NCBI GenBank assembly: GCA_032249695.1
Contig: JAVVHE010000014.1
Coordinates: 9,552 to 73,551 of the forward strand
Reading direction: 5' to 3'
Length of the DNA stretch: 64,000 nucleotides
Source of the DNA: JAVVHE01 sp032249695
GTDB lineage: Bacteria; Pseudomonadota; Alphaproteobacteria; Sphingomonadales; Sphingomonadaceae
Of the stretch, positions 42,392 to 51,582 are shown in pieces. The notes under the pieces were generated by a model, which saw only the letters and a list, made by a program, of their open reading frames with translations, did not search any database and was not told the DNA's origin. How positions within the stretch are numbered: the stretch's first letter is position 1; each line of letters opens with the position of its first letter. The translations under genes and the position numbers were made by a program.

Positions 42392-43518
42392 GCCACAGCC
42401 CGCGTGGCAAGGCGCGCGGCGCGGTTCACCGCGTCGATCGCTGCGTCGATCTCGGGCCCGGTCGTGAAGCGGCCCCAGCCGAGCCTGAGCGTCGCCCGAG
42501 CCTCTCGCGGGGCAACCCCAATCGCCTTCAGCACATGGCTGTCGCGGCCAGCCGCGCTGGCGCAAGCGGAGCCCGACGAGCAGCTGACCTCGCGCGTCAC
42601 CTCGGATAACAGCCGCGCGCCGTCGGCACCGGGGAAGCTGAGATTGAGGTTGCCGCGCCAGCGATCGGCGGTGGAGCCGTTGATCCGGAACGCGACGGCC
42701 AGCCGCGCCAGCGCGCGCTCCCACAGCGCGTCGACATGCGCGCGCTCGGCCGCACGCCGTCCCGCCGCTGCCTCGGCTGCCGCTCCGAAGCCTGCGGCGA
42801 GCGCCACCGACACGGTGCCCGAGCGCCCCGGCTCCTGCCCGCCGCCATGGGCGATGGTGCCGAGCGCGATGCCCGGCCGCACCCACAGCGCGCCGATGCC
42901 GACCGGGCCGTGGATCTTGTGCGCCGACAGGCTGGCGAGATCGACGCTCAGCGCCTCCGGATCGAACGCCAGCCGCCCGAAGCCCTGCGCGGCGTCGCAA
43001 TGCATCAGCGCGCCCACCGCGCGCGCGCGCGCGGCGATCGCTGCAATCGGCTGGATCACGCCGATTTCGTTGTTGACCAGCATCGCCGACACCAGCGCCA
43101 CGTCGGAAGCGAGCGCTGCGTCCAGCGCGCCGAAGTCGATGAGACCGTCCGGCTGCACGGGGAGCACCGTCAGCGCCGCACCCATCCGCTCCAGCGCGCG
43201 GGCTGTCTCCATGACCGCGCTATGCTCGGTTGCAAGCGTGACCACGCGCCGCCGTGTCTGGCCCGGAGCGGTGAGCGCGCCAGTCAGCGCCCAGTTGTCC
43301 GCCTCGGTGGCGCCGCTCGTGAAGCGCACGGCCTCGGGCGCAGCGTGCAGCGCCGCCGCGATCTGGCAGCGCGCGTGTTCCAGCGCGGCGTGCGCGCGGG
43401 CTCCGTCCCGATGCGCCGAGTGCGGATTGGCGGCCACGCCGGGCCGCAGCCACGGCTCCATCGCCGCCACCGCCTCGGGTCCAAGCGGGGTCGTCGCCTG
43501 ATAATCCAGATAGATCAC
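42388..43518 (-). CDS. Cysteine desulfurase (IscS/NifS type)
   Basis: PLP enzyme that takes sulfur from cysteine for Fe-S clusters or tRNA thiolation. It is 376 aa from a GTG overlapping the upstream desulfurase stop. MIYLDYQATTPLGPEA is the family start. PLP Lys201 is in SLSAHKIHGPVG, His99 in ATEHSAV, and the catalytic loop SCSSGSACAS carries Cys319. Second of two tandem desulfurases. An internal duplication is possible in origin, since the two share only family-level features. Confidence 0.93.
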   Translation of the reverse strand: MIYLDYQATTPLGPEAVAAMEPWLRPGVAANPHSAHRDGARAHAALEHARCQIAAALHAAPEAVRFTSGATEADNWALTGALTAPGQTRRRVVTLATEHSAVMETARALERMGAALTVLPVQPDGLIDFGALDAALASDVALVSAMLVNNEIGVIQPIAAIAARARAVGALMHCDAAQGFGRLAFDPEALSVDLASLSAHKIHGPVGIGALWVRPGIALGTIAHGGGQEPGRSGTVSVALAAGFGAAAEAAAGRRAAERAHVDALWERALARLAVAFRINGSTADRWRGNLNLSFPGADGARLLSEVTREVSCSSGSACASAAGRDSHVLKAIGVAPREARATLRLGWGRFTTGPEIDAAIDAVNRAARLATRAVA

Positions 43519-44603
43519 GCCGCGCTCCGCGCTGCGAGCCGCCCTGCCATCCGCGCATATGCCGCCGCGAACCGGTCGATCCCGTCGGCGGCGGTCGTCC
43601 AGCCGACCGACACGCGGATCGCCTCGCCCGCAGCGCGTTCGCTGATGCCCATCGCGGTCAGCACATGGCTCGCCCGCACGCGGCCCGACGAGCACGCCGC
43701 GCCCGCCGACACCGCGAAGCCCTCCAGATCGAGCGCCATCAGCTGCAGCTGCGCGTCGACCCCCGGCAGCGCGACGCAGCTGATGTGCGGCAGCCGCTCG
43801 CCCTCGCCGCCGATCACGCGGCCGCCCGCTGCCACCATCGCCGCCTCGGCGCGGTCGCGAAGCGCTGCGGCGCGCTCGCTCCAGCCAGCGTCGGCGGCGC
43901 GCGCGCGCATCGCCGACGCCCAGGCGATGGCGCCCAGCCAGTTCTCGGTGCCGGGCCGGTAGCCGCGTTCCTGCCCGCCGCCGATGCGCGGGCTGAGCAG
44001 GCCGAGATCGCGCACCAGCAGAGCGCCGCACCCGGCCGGTCCGCCGAGCTTGTGCGCGCTGACGGCGATGAAGTCGGCATCGGGCAGCGCCATGCGCCCG
44101 GCGCTCTGCACGCAATCGGCCAACAGCAGGCCGCCCTGCGCGCGCACCAGCGACGCCACCTGCGCCAGCGGCTGCACCACGCCCGTTTCGTTGTTGCCCT
44201 GCTGCACCGCCACCAGCGCGGGGCCACCCTCCGCTAGCATCGCCGCCAGGGCATTGAGCCGCACGCGCCCGCCCGCGTCGACCGGGATCACCCCGGCACG
44301 CGGCACCGCGCCCAGAACCGCCGCGTGCTCCACCGCCGAGACCAGCACGCGCCGTGCGCCCTCAACCCCCAGCCGGATCGCCTCGGTGCCGCCGCTTGTC
44401 AGGATGACCTCGCCGCGCCACCCCAACGCCGTTGCGATCTCCGCCCGCGCGGCTTCGAGCGCCGCACGGGCCGCTCGGCCCTCGGCATGGACCGACGACG
44501 GGTTGGCCGCGCGACCGCTCCAGGCAGCCATCGCCGCCGCCGCCGCTGGATCGAGTGGCGCGGTTGCCGCGAAATCGAGATAGACCCGCGCGCCCGCCGT
44601 CAT
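43515..44603 (-). CDS. Cysteine desulfurase-family aminotransferase class V
   Basis: 362 aa, paralogous to the next gene. It starts MTAGARVYLDFAATAPLDPA. PLP Lys185 lies in VSAHKLGGPAG and the active-site loop is SAGAACSSGRVRASHVL with Cys304. GGGQERGYRPGTEN is the conserved phosphate-binding region. It heads a three-gene, GTGA-coupled unit (desulfurase, desulfurase, ferredoxin) with no scaffold protein gene beside it. Divergent from the alpha/beta hydrolase gene 93 bp away. Confidence 0.92.
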   Translation of the reverse strand: MTAGARVYLDFAATAPLDPAAAAAMAAWSGRAANPSSVHAEGRAARAALEAARAEIATALGWRGEVILTSGGTEAIRLGVEGARRVLVSAVEHAAVLGAVPRAGVIPVDAGGRVRLNALAAMLAEGGPALVAVQQGNNETGVVQPLAQVASLVRAQGGLLLADCVQSAGRMALPDADFIAVSAHKLGGPAGCGALLVRDLGLLSPRIGGGQERGYRPGTENWLGAIAWASAMRARAADAGWSERAAALRDRAEAAMVAAGGRVIGGEGERLPHISCVALPGVDAQLQLMALDLEGFAVSAGAACSSGRVRASHVLTAMGISERAAGEAIRVSVGWTTAADGIDRFAAAYARMAGRLAARSAA

Positions 44604-44696
44604 CGTGCCGCCATCAACCTGTTGGGCGTTTGCATCCGTCGCCATATAGGGAGCAACCGCACCGGCGGCACGCCGCCCGACAGACCTTAAGGACCG

Positions 44697-45344
44697 ATGC
44701 CCGAAGTCATCTTTCCCGGCCCCGATGGCCGCCTGGAGGGCCGTTACCAGCCCGGCCCGCGCCCCCGCTCCCCGCTCGCGCTCATCCTCCACCCGCACAG
44801 CCTCGCGCGTGGCACGATGAACAACCCCATCGTGTTCCAGCTGTACAAGCTCTACACCGATCGCGGCTTCGCCACCTTGCGCTTCAACTTCCGCGGAGTC
44901 GGCCGCAGCCAGGGCGAGTTCGACAACGGAGTCGGCGAATTGTCCGACGCTGCGTCGGCGCTCGATTGGCTGCAGCAATATAATCCGGAAGCGCCGATGA
45001 CGTGGGTCGCCGGCTTCAGCTTCGGTGCGTGGATCGGGATGCAGCTGCTGATGCGCCGGCCGGAGATCAAGGGCTTCATCTCGGTCGCGCCCCCCGCCTC
45101 CATGTACGATTTCGGCTTCCTCGCGCCGTGCCCGTCGTCGGGCCTGATCGTGCAGGGGGGGCAGGACGAGATTGCGACACCATCCGCCACGCAGAAGCTG
45201 GTCGACAAGCTGAAAACTCAGCGCCACATCACGATCGAGCATCAGGTGATCGACAGCGCCAACCATTTCTTCGAGCGCGAGCTGGACGACCTGATGGCGA
45301 TCTGCGGCGCCTATGTGGACCGCCGCATCGCGATGGGGCGCTAG
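44697..45344 (+). CDS. Alpha/beta hydrolase associated with Fe-S genes
   Basis: 215 aa. LILHPHSLARGTMNNPIV is the conserved N-terminal block of this small hydrolase family. The nucleophile elbow is GFSFGAW (Ser), with Asp in GGQDEIATP and His in DSANHFFERE. In many alphaproteobacteria this family lies beside the suf/isc genes, as here beside two desulfurases. Its substrate is unknown. Confidence 0.9.
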   Translation: MPEVIFPGPDGRLEGRYQPGPRPRSPLALILHPHSLARGTMNNPIVFQLYKLYTDRGFATLRFNFRGVGRSQGEFDNGVGELSDAASALDWLQQYNPEAPMTWVAGFSFGAWIGMQLLMRRPEIKGFISVAPPASMYDFGFLAPCPSSGLIVQGGQDEIATPSATQKLVDKLKTQRHITIEHQVIDSANHFFERELDDLMAICGAYVDRRIAMGR

Positions 45345-45597
45345 CCCGGGCCGCATCGACCGCGCGGGGGCCGGGGCGGCACACCCTTGGTCCAGGCAGC
45401 GCGCCCGACGGCTCGAACCCGTCGACCCTCTCCCCAGCAGGCGTGGACGAGGCGGCGATCCCGTCGGCCTCTTCCGCGCTGATCGCCCGCGATGCCGCCG
45501 CTCGCTCCACCGGCTTAGCGCTGCCGTGCATAATCTGTCAGGACGGTAAGGTGCCGGACCGAGTTCCAGCAAGCGAACGGTGCCTAGTTGCCCGCGC
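45345..45597. other. Intergenic region before the RND operon
   Basis: No gene or clear promoter was identified. A GGGTTCGAGCC stretch on the minus strand resembles a tRNA T-arm, but the arms do not pair correctly and no other tRNA part is present. It probably holds the control region of the efflux operon; no repeat typical of a MerR-type operator was seen by eye. Confidence 0.35.
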
Positions 45598-46800
45598 ATG
45601 ATCCTTGGGCACCGGACACGGAACCGCCTCTACACAGCCGTGCCGCTTGTGCTGATCCTCGGCGCCGGCGGCGCGCTGCTGTTCGCGCAGCAGGCGCCCC
45701 GCGCCCATGCCGCCCCGCCTCCTGCTCCGACGGCGCCCGGCACCTTCCGGCCGACCGACGCCCAGTGGCGGGGGCTGGCCTTCGCAACCGCCGAAGCGCG
45801 CGATTTCGCGCCCACGATCAACAGCGACGGCGTGATCCAGGGCGACGAGACGCGGACAATTCCGATCTTTTCGCCATTCACCGGCCGGATCGCGCGGGTG
45901 TTCGTGGAAAGCGGCCAACATGTCGCCCGCGGCGCGCCGCTGTTTGCGGTGCAAGCCGCCGAACTGGTGCAGGCCGCGGCTGACCTGCGCACCGCCGAAG
46001 CGCAACGCGCCGCGGCTCGGACGGCGCTTGACGTCGCCAGCGCGGCCTACGATCGGCAGCAGCGGCTGCTCGCGGGCGGGGCGACTGCGACCAAGGACGC
46101 ACAAGCGGCAGCGGTCGATCGCGCGAATGCGCAGAACGCGCTCGCTGCGGCGGATGCGAGCCTCACAGCCGCGCGCGGTCGCCTCGCTGTCCTCGGCCAA
46201 ACCGGCGCCGGCCGCGACGCGACGGGCGTTGTCCGCGCGCCCGTTGGCGGAACGATCACCACGCGGTCGGTCGGCGCCGGACAATTTGTGCAAAGCGCTG
46301 CGGGAGGCGCAGCGACACCGCTGCTGACGCTTACCGATCTCAGCCGCGTCTGGCTGGTCGCCAACCTGCGCGAGGCCGATGCGACGCGCGTTCGACCCGG
46401 CGACCGGATCGAAGCACGGGTGGCCGGGCTGCCGGGCCGCAGCTTCACCGGCACGATCACGACCGTCGGGGCGACGGTCGACCCGGCCAGCCGCCGGATC
46501 ACCGCGCGCGCGACGATCGACAACCCCGGCGGCATGCTGCGTCCCGGCATGTTCGCGTCGATGCGCGTGCTGGAGGGGACCGCCGATCGGCGGGTGAGCG
46601 TCCCCGAACAGGCCGTGGTCTATGAGGGCGACGGAGCGCGGCTGTGGATCGCGCGGCCCGATCGGACGCTCGCCTTGCGCCAGATCACCGTCGGCCGCTC
46701 CGACGGCGGGCAGGTCGAGGTTCTGGCCGGACTGTCGCCGGGTGACCGGGTGGTGACCGCCGGCTCGCTGTTCATCGACCGCGCCGCGCACGCGGAATAA
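45598..46800 (+). CDS. RND efflux periplasmic adaptor (CzcB/CusB-like)
   Basis: Membrane-fusion protein linking the inner-membrane pump to the outer-membrane channel. It is 400 aa with an N-terminal membrane anchor (LYTAVPLVLILGAGGALLFA). The barrel-sandwich IFSPFTGRIARVFVESGQHV is followed by a helical hairpin (residues about 120-200) and LTDLSRVWLVANLREADATR. The start is the ATG; a GTG six codons earlier is also open. Its TAA overlaps the next ATG (TAATG). First gene of a three-gene operon. Confidence 0.92.
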   Translation: MILGHRTRNRLYTAVPLVLILGAGGALLFAQQAPRAHAAPPPAPTAPGTFRPTDAQWRGLAFATAEARDFAPTINSDGVIQGDETRTIPIFSPFTGRIARVFVESGQHVARGAPLFAVQAAELVQAAADLRTAEAQRAAARTALDVASAAYDRQQRLLAGGATATKDAQAAAVDRANAQNALAAADASLTAARGRLAVLGQTGAGRDATGVVRAPVGGTITTRSVGAGQFVQSAAGGAATPLLTLTDLSRVWLVANLREADATRVRPGDRIEARVAGLPGRSFTGTITTVGATVDPASRRITARATIDNPGGMLRPGMFASMRVLEGTADRRVSVPEQAVVYEGDGARLWIARPDRTLALRQITVGRSDGGQVEVLAGLSPGDRVVTAGSLFIDRAAHAE

Positions 46801-49800
46801 TGGACGCCGCCATCGCCTTTTCGCTCCGCCGCGCGGGGCTGGTGGCGCTGCTTGCGCTGATTCTGGCCGCCGCCGGCTTCGCCGCGTTCGTCAACCTCAA
46901 TATCGAAGCCTATCCCGACCCGGTGCCGCCGCTGGTGGAGATCGTCACGCAGGCGCCCGGCCAGTCCGCCGAGGAGATTGAGCGCTACGTCACCATTCCC
47001 ATCGAAGTGCAGATGGCGGGCATCCCGCATGTGACCGCGATCCGGTCGATCAGCCTGTTCGGCCTTTCGGACGTGAAGGTGCAGTTCACCTATGATTTCA
47101 CCTTCCCCGAAGCCGAACAGCGCGTGCTCAACCGCCTCGGCCAGCTTGGGCCTCTGCCCCAGGGCGCGCAGCCGCTGATCTCTCCGCAATCGCCGATCGG
47201 CGAAATCTACCGCTTCCGGCTGGTGGGACCGCCGGGCTATTCGGTGATGGACCTGAAGACGCTGGCCGATTGGGTCGTGCTGCGGCGGCTGAAGGCCGTG
47301 CCTGGCGTGATCGACGTGACCAACTGGGGCGGCAAATCGAAAGCCTACGAGGTGATCGTCGATCGCCGGAAGCTCGTCAGCTACGGGGTGTCGATCGGCC
47401 AGGTGATCCAGGCGGTGAACCAGGGCAACCTGAATGTCGGCGGCCAGACGGTCAATATCGGCGAACAGGCGGCCATCGTCCGCGGAGTCGGCCTGATCCG
47501 ATCGATGGCGGACCTGCGCGCGACTTCGGTCGCTACGCGCAACGGCTCACCCGTGCTGCTGTCGGATATCGCCGAGGTGAAGATCGGGCATCAGCCGCGG
47601 CTGGGGATCGCGGGCCAGGACGGCGATGGCGACATTTTGGAGGGCGTGGTGCTGATGCAGCGCGGCGCCGAGAGCTTGCCGACGATCCGCGCGGTCGAGG
47701 CCGAGGTCCGGCGCATCAACGCGAGCGACGTGCTGCCGCCGGGCGTGCGCATCCAGCCGATCTACGACCGCTCGACGCTCATTGGGCTGACGACCGACAC
47801 CGTCATCCACAACATGGTCGCTGGCATCCTGCTGATCTTCGCGATCCAGTGGATTTTTCTCGGCGACGTGCGCTCGGCGCTGATCGTGTCGGCGACGGTG
47901 CCGTTCGCTTTGGCCTTCGCGCTGCTCATCATGACCGCACGCGGCGAATCGGCCAACCTGCTGTCGATCGGCGCAATCGACTTCGGGCTGATCGTCGACG
48001 CGACCGTCATCATGGTGGAGAATATCTACCGCAACCTTGCGGAACATCTGCCCGAACGCCAGCCTACCAACGCCGCCGACGCGGTCCGCCTGCGCTTCGT
48101 CACGATCGCGCGCGCAGCGCGGCAGGTGAACGGGGCAATCTTCTTTGCGGCGATCATCATCATCGTCAGCTTCCTGCCGCTGTTTACGCTGACTGGCGTT
48201 GAGGGGCACATCTTCGGGCCGATGGCGCGAACCTACGCCTACGCGATCATCGGCGGGCTGATCGCCACCTTCACCGTCACCCCGGCGCTCTCCATGCTGC
48301 TGTTCAGGCGGCGTCTGGACGAGCGCGAGACGCTCGCCGCGCGCTCGCTCCGGCGGGCGTATCAGCCTGCGCTCGCCTGGGCGCTCGATCACCGCCCGGT
48401 GATGCTGGCGGGCGCGGCGACGCTCGCCCTGCTGACCGCGCTCGGCGCGAGCCAGCTCGGCGTTGAGTTCCTGCCCAAGCTGGAGGAGGGCAACCTCTGG
48501 ATCCGCGCCACCATGCCCGCGACGATCAGCCTGGAAGCGGGCACGCCGCCCGTCGACCGGATGCGCGCGGTGCTGAAGAGTTTTCCGGAGGTCGTGACCG
48601 TCGTGTCGCAGCACGGCCGCCCCGACGACGGCACCGACGCGACGGGCTTCTACAACGCCGAGTTCTTCGTGCCGCTGAAGCCTCAGGATCAGTGGCCGGG
48701 CGGCGTCAGCAAGGAGAGCCTGACCCAATCGATGCAGAAGGCGCTCGTCGACCGCTTCCCCGGTGTGTCGTTCGATTTCAGCCAGACGATCGAATCGAAT
48801 GTTGAAGAAGCCGCATCGGGCGTGAAGGGCGCCAATTCGATCAAGCTGTTCGGCCCGGACCTTGCGCAATTGCAGGAGACCGCGGTCCAGATCCGCAACG
48901 CCATCGTGCGCGTGCCGGGCATCACCGACGTGTCGGTGCTGCCGCCGCTGGGCCAGCCCACCGTCCGCATCGACGTCGATCGCGCAAAGGCGGCGCGTTA
49001 TGGGCTGGGGACGGCCGACATCAACGCGGTGGTGCAGGCCGCGATCGGCGGCTCGGCCGCGGCTGCGAACCTGTTCGAGCCCGGATCGGACCGCAATTTC
49101 CCCATCGTCGTCCGCCTGGCGGCCGAGCAGCGCGGCAGCATCGACTCGATCCGGCGCATCCCGGTCATCGTCCCCAGCCCCACGGGCAGCGGCACGGCGG
49201 CGGTGGACCTGCAGGATCTGGCCGACGTGCATTTCGCGACCGGCGCGTCGTTCGTCTATCGCGAGGGGCAGGCGCGCTATGTGCCGATCGCCTTCTCGGT
49301 GCGCGGGCGCGACCTCGGGGGGGCGATCACGGACGCGCAGGCAGCGGTGGCGAAGGGCGTGCGCGTGCCTCCCGGCTACCACACCGAATGGGTCGGCGAG
49401 CTCACCAGCCTTCAGGACGCGATCCACCGGCTGCAGATCGTCGTCCCGCTCAGCCTCGCGATCATTGTGTTCCTCCTCTTCCTCCACTTCAGTTCAATCG
49501 GCCAAACCGCCATCGCCGCAAGCGTTATTCCGATGGCAACGATCGGTGGCATCGTCTCGTTGCTGCTGACGGGCACGCCGTTCAGCGTCTCGGCAGCGAT
49601 CGGGTTCATCGCCCTGTTCGGCATCTCGGTAACAGGCGGGCTGGTCGTGGTCGGCCAGTACCGCGTTCGCGTTGCCGAGGGCGCGGGCCGGATCCGGGCG
49701 GCGTTTGACGCGGGCACCGGCCAGTTGCGCCCGGTCGTGATGACCTGCGTGGTCGCCGCGCTCGGCCTGCTGCCCGCCGCAGTCTCAAGCGGGATCGGCA

Positions 49801-49958
49801 GCCAGGTGCAGAAGCCGCTCGCGATCGTGGTGGTGGGTGGCGTGCTACTTGCGCCGGTATTTATCCTGCTGCTGGTGCCGGTGCTGCTGGCACTGCTGCC
49901 CGTCCCCGCCCGCAACGATCGTCCCGACCCCGCGATGGAACTGATGCGGCACACATGA
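46800..49958 (+). CDS. Heavy-metal-type RND efflux pump (CzcA/CusA family)
   Basis: Proton-driven inner-membrane pump, 1052 aa, about twelve membrane segments and two large periplasmic loops. The proton-relay signature DFGLIVDATVIMVEN (near residue 400) is typical of the heavy-metal class. Early motifs PDPVPPLVEIVTQAPGQSAE and QFTYDFTFPEAEQRVLNRL also fit CzcA/CusA. The metal ion cannot be read from the sequence with confidence; no metal-responsive regulator is adjacent. Confidence 0.93.
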   Translation: MDAAIAFSLRRAGLVALLALILAAAGFAAFVNLNIEAYPDPVPPLVEIVTQAPGQSAEEIERYVTIPIEVQMAGIPHVTAIRSISLFGLSDVKVQFTYDFTFPEAEQRVLNRLGQLGPLPQGAQPLISPQSPIGEIYRFRLVGPPGYSVMDLKTLADWVVLRRLKAVPGVIDVTNWGGKSKAYEVIVDRRKLVSYGVSIGQVIQAVNQGNLNVGGQTVNIGEQAAIVRGVGLIRSMADLRATSVATRNGSPVLLSDIAEVKIGHQPRLGIAGQDGDGDILEGVVLMQRGAESLPTIRAVEAEVRRINASDVLPPGVRIQPIYDRSTLIGLTTDTVIHNMVAGILLIFAIQWIFLGDVRSALIVSATVPFALAFALLIMTARGESANLLSIGAIDFGLIVDATVIMVENIYRNLAEHLPERQPTNAADAVRLRFVTIARAARQVNGAIFFAAIIIIVSFLPLFTLTGVEGHIFGPMARTYAYAIIGGLIATFTVTPALSMLLFRRRLDERETLAARSLRRAYQPALAWALDHRPVMLAGAATLALLTALGASQLGVEFLPKLEEGNLWIRATMPATISLEAGTPPVDRMRAVLKSFPEVVTVVSQHGRPDDGTDATGFYNAEFFVPLKPQDQWPGGVSKESLTQSMQKALVDRFPGVSFDFSQTIESNVEEAASGVKGANSIKLFGPDLAQLQETAVQIRNAIVRVPGITDVSVLPPLGQPTVRIDVDRAKAARYGLGTADINAVVQAAIGGSAAAANLFEPGSDRNFPIVVRLAAEQRGSIDSIRRIPVIVPSPTGSGTAAVDLQDLADVHFATGASFVYREGQARYVPIAFSVRGRDLGGAITDAQAAVAKGVRVPPGYHTEWVGELTSLQDAIHRLQIVVPLSLAIIVFLLFLHFSSIGQTAIAASVIPMATIGGIVSLLLTGTPFSVSAAIGFIALFGISVTGGLVVVGQYRVRVAEGAGRIRAAFDAGTGQLRPVVMTCVVAALGLLPAAVSSGIGSQVQKPLAIVVVGGVLLAPVFILLLVPVLLALLPVPARNDRPDPAMELMRHT

Positions 49959-51370
49959 ACCCGATCCGCCTCCTGCCGCTCATCATGCTCTCAGCCTGCG
50001 CCGTAGGGCCGACCTACCGCGTGCCGCCGCCGCCGTCGGCCACCACCTACACGCGCGCGCCCGCAGCAGCAGCCGACCAGCCGCTTGTCGACGTGCAGAC
50101 CGTCCCCGCCAAGTGGTGGGAAGGCTTCGGCTCCACGACGCTTAATGCGCTCGTATCTGAAGCGCTGCGGAACAGCCCTACGGTCGACGCCGCCGAAGCT
50201 GCCCTCCGCCAGAGCCGCGCGCTCTACCGCCAGCAGCGGGCGTTACTGTTTCCGAATGTGGCGCTGACTCCCAACTACCAAACCGGTCGCGCCTCAGCTG
50301 AGGTGCAGTCGCCGCTCGCTAACAACCAGTTGAGCTACTCGCTGCTGACCGCCGGCGTGACCGTCGGGTTCAATCCTGACGTGTTCGGCGGCGTGCGCCG
50401 CGGCGTCGAGGGCGCGCGTGCGCAGGCCGAAGCAGCAGGCTACCAGCGCGACGCGGCCCGCGCGACGATCGCCGGGAACGTCGTCACAACCGTCATCGCC
50501 ATCGCCGGACTCGACGCGCAGGCCGACGCGTTGCGGCAGGCGATCGCAGCGCAGCAGGCGAGCGTCGAGACCGCACGGAAACAAGCAGCGGAGGGCCAGA
50601 TCGCCGCGGCCGACATCGCGGCCTTCGAAGCGCAGCTGGCAAGCAGCCGCGCCCAGCTCGCAGCGATCGAGCGCGCGCGGGCGCTGGCGCACAACAGCCT
50701 CGCCGTGCTGATCGGCCGGACACCCGACCAGGCGCCTTCAGGCCTCCCGTCGCTTAGCCAGCTGCGCTTGCCAGCCAGCCTTCCGCTAATCGCGCCGTCA
50801 CAGCTGGTGGAGACCCGGCCCGACATCCGCGCCGCCGCGGCGAACCTCCACGCAGCGACAGCGGCGGTTGGCGTCGCCGTCTCTGCGCGGCTGCCGGTCT
50901 TCAACCTTGCAGCCAATGGCGGTGGTGCTTCGGAAGTGGTCGGCCGACTGTTCCGCAGCGAGAACCTGTTCTGGTCGCTGGTCGCCGGCATGTCCGCTCC
51001 GCTGTTCGACGCGGGCGGCTTGAAGCAAGGCGAGCGCGCAGCGCGCGCTGGGCTGGACGTCGCAAAGGCCAACTACCGGCAAGCGGTGTTGACCGGCCTG
51101 CAGAACGTCGCCGACGCGCTGGAGGCGATCGCTGCCGACCGCGGCGCCGAGCTTTCGGCCACCGAGGCGCGCGCCGCCGCAGACCGGTCGCTGGCCGCGG
51201 TGCAGTTGCAGCGCCGCGAAGGCGCGGTCGGCGCGGTCCCGCTGCTAGCCGCACAGGCCGCCGACGCAGCGGCCACCCAGCAGCTCGCCGCAATCCACGC
51301 GGCCCGGCTCGCGGACAGCGCTGCACTGTTCGTGGCCCTCGGCGGCGGCACGCAGACGCCCGCCCGCTGA
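49955..51370 (+). CDS. RND outer-membrane lipoprotein channel (NodT/OprM-like)
   Basis: TolC-type channel, 471 aa. A lipoprotein signal with lipobox LSAC (Cys15) starts the protein. The NodT repeat pattern is present: KWWEGFGSTTLNALVSEALR, SPTVDAAEAALRQSRALYR and LLTAGVTVGFNPDVFGGVRR, with a second repeat from VETRPDIRAAAANLHAATA to FDAGGLKQGERAARAGLDVA. The ATG overlaps the pump stop (ATGA), so all three efflux proteins are co-translated. Confidence 0.93.
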   Translation: MNPIRLLPLIMLSACAVGPTYRVPPPPSATTYTRAPAAAADQPLVDVQTVPAKWWEGFGSTTLNALVSEALRNSPTVDAAEAALRQSRALYRQQRALLFPNVALTPNYQTGRASAEVQSPLANNQLSYSLLTAGVTVGFNPDVFGGVRRGVEGARAQAEAAGYQRDAARATIAGNVVTTVIAIAGLDAQADALRQAIAAQQASVETARKQAAEGQIAAADIAAFEAQLASSRAQLAAIERARALAHNSLAVLIGRTPDQAPSGLPSLSQLRLPASLPLIAPSQLVETRPDIRAAAANLHAATAAVGVAVSARLPVFNLAANGGGASEVVGRLFRSENLFWSLVAGMSAPLFDAGGLKQGERAARAGLDVAKANYRQAVLTGLQNVADALEAIAADRGAELSATEARAAADRSLAAVQLQRREGAVGAVPLLAAQAADAAATQQLAAIHAARLADSAALFVALGGGTQTPAR

Positions 51371-51415
51371 TCCTGCGCGCACGGGTGCGGAGAGATGCGC
51401 GCAATCAACGAATGA

Positions 51416-51492
51416 TGGCGCGCCCGGAACGATTCGAACGTCCGACCCTCAGATTCGTAGTCTGATGCTCTATCCAGCTGAGCTACGGGCGC
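51416..51492 (-). tRNA. tRNA-Arg, anticodon ACG
   Basis: The minus strand gives a full cloverleaf. The acceptor stem is GCGCCCG/CGGGCGC with a G discriminator and an encoded CCA. The D arm is AGCTCAGCTGGATAGAGC, the anticodon stem TCAGA/TCTGA with loop CTACGAA (anticodon ACG), and the T arm contains TTCGAAT. It should read CGN codons after A34-to-I editing. Confidence 0.96.
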
Positions 51493-51503
51493 GTGACTAC
51501 GGC

Positions 51504-51531
51504 CCATAGGCCCGGTTCGCGCGCGGTGCAA
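51504..51531 (-). promoter_or_regulatory. Candidate tRNA-Arg promoter
   Basis: TTGCAC and CTATGG are spaced 16 bp apart on the minus strand, with the -10 ending 12 bp before the mature tRNA 5' end. Confidence 0.5.
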
Positions 51532-51582
51532 CCCGCGTGCGGGTTGCGGGCACGGACTCCCGGCCGTAGGCCCGCAGACGAC

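Noticed and set aside
45360..45440. tRNA gene suggested by a GGGTTCGAGCC stretch on the minus strand
   Set aside because: The T-stem does not pair in the correct register and no acceptor, D or anticodon arm can be built around it.
47547..49487. Long minus-strand open frame (over 640 codons) inside the RND pump
   Set aside because: It is antisense to a well-recognised CzcA/CusA-type gene. The product is low-complexity and charged, with no family resemblance.
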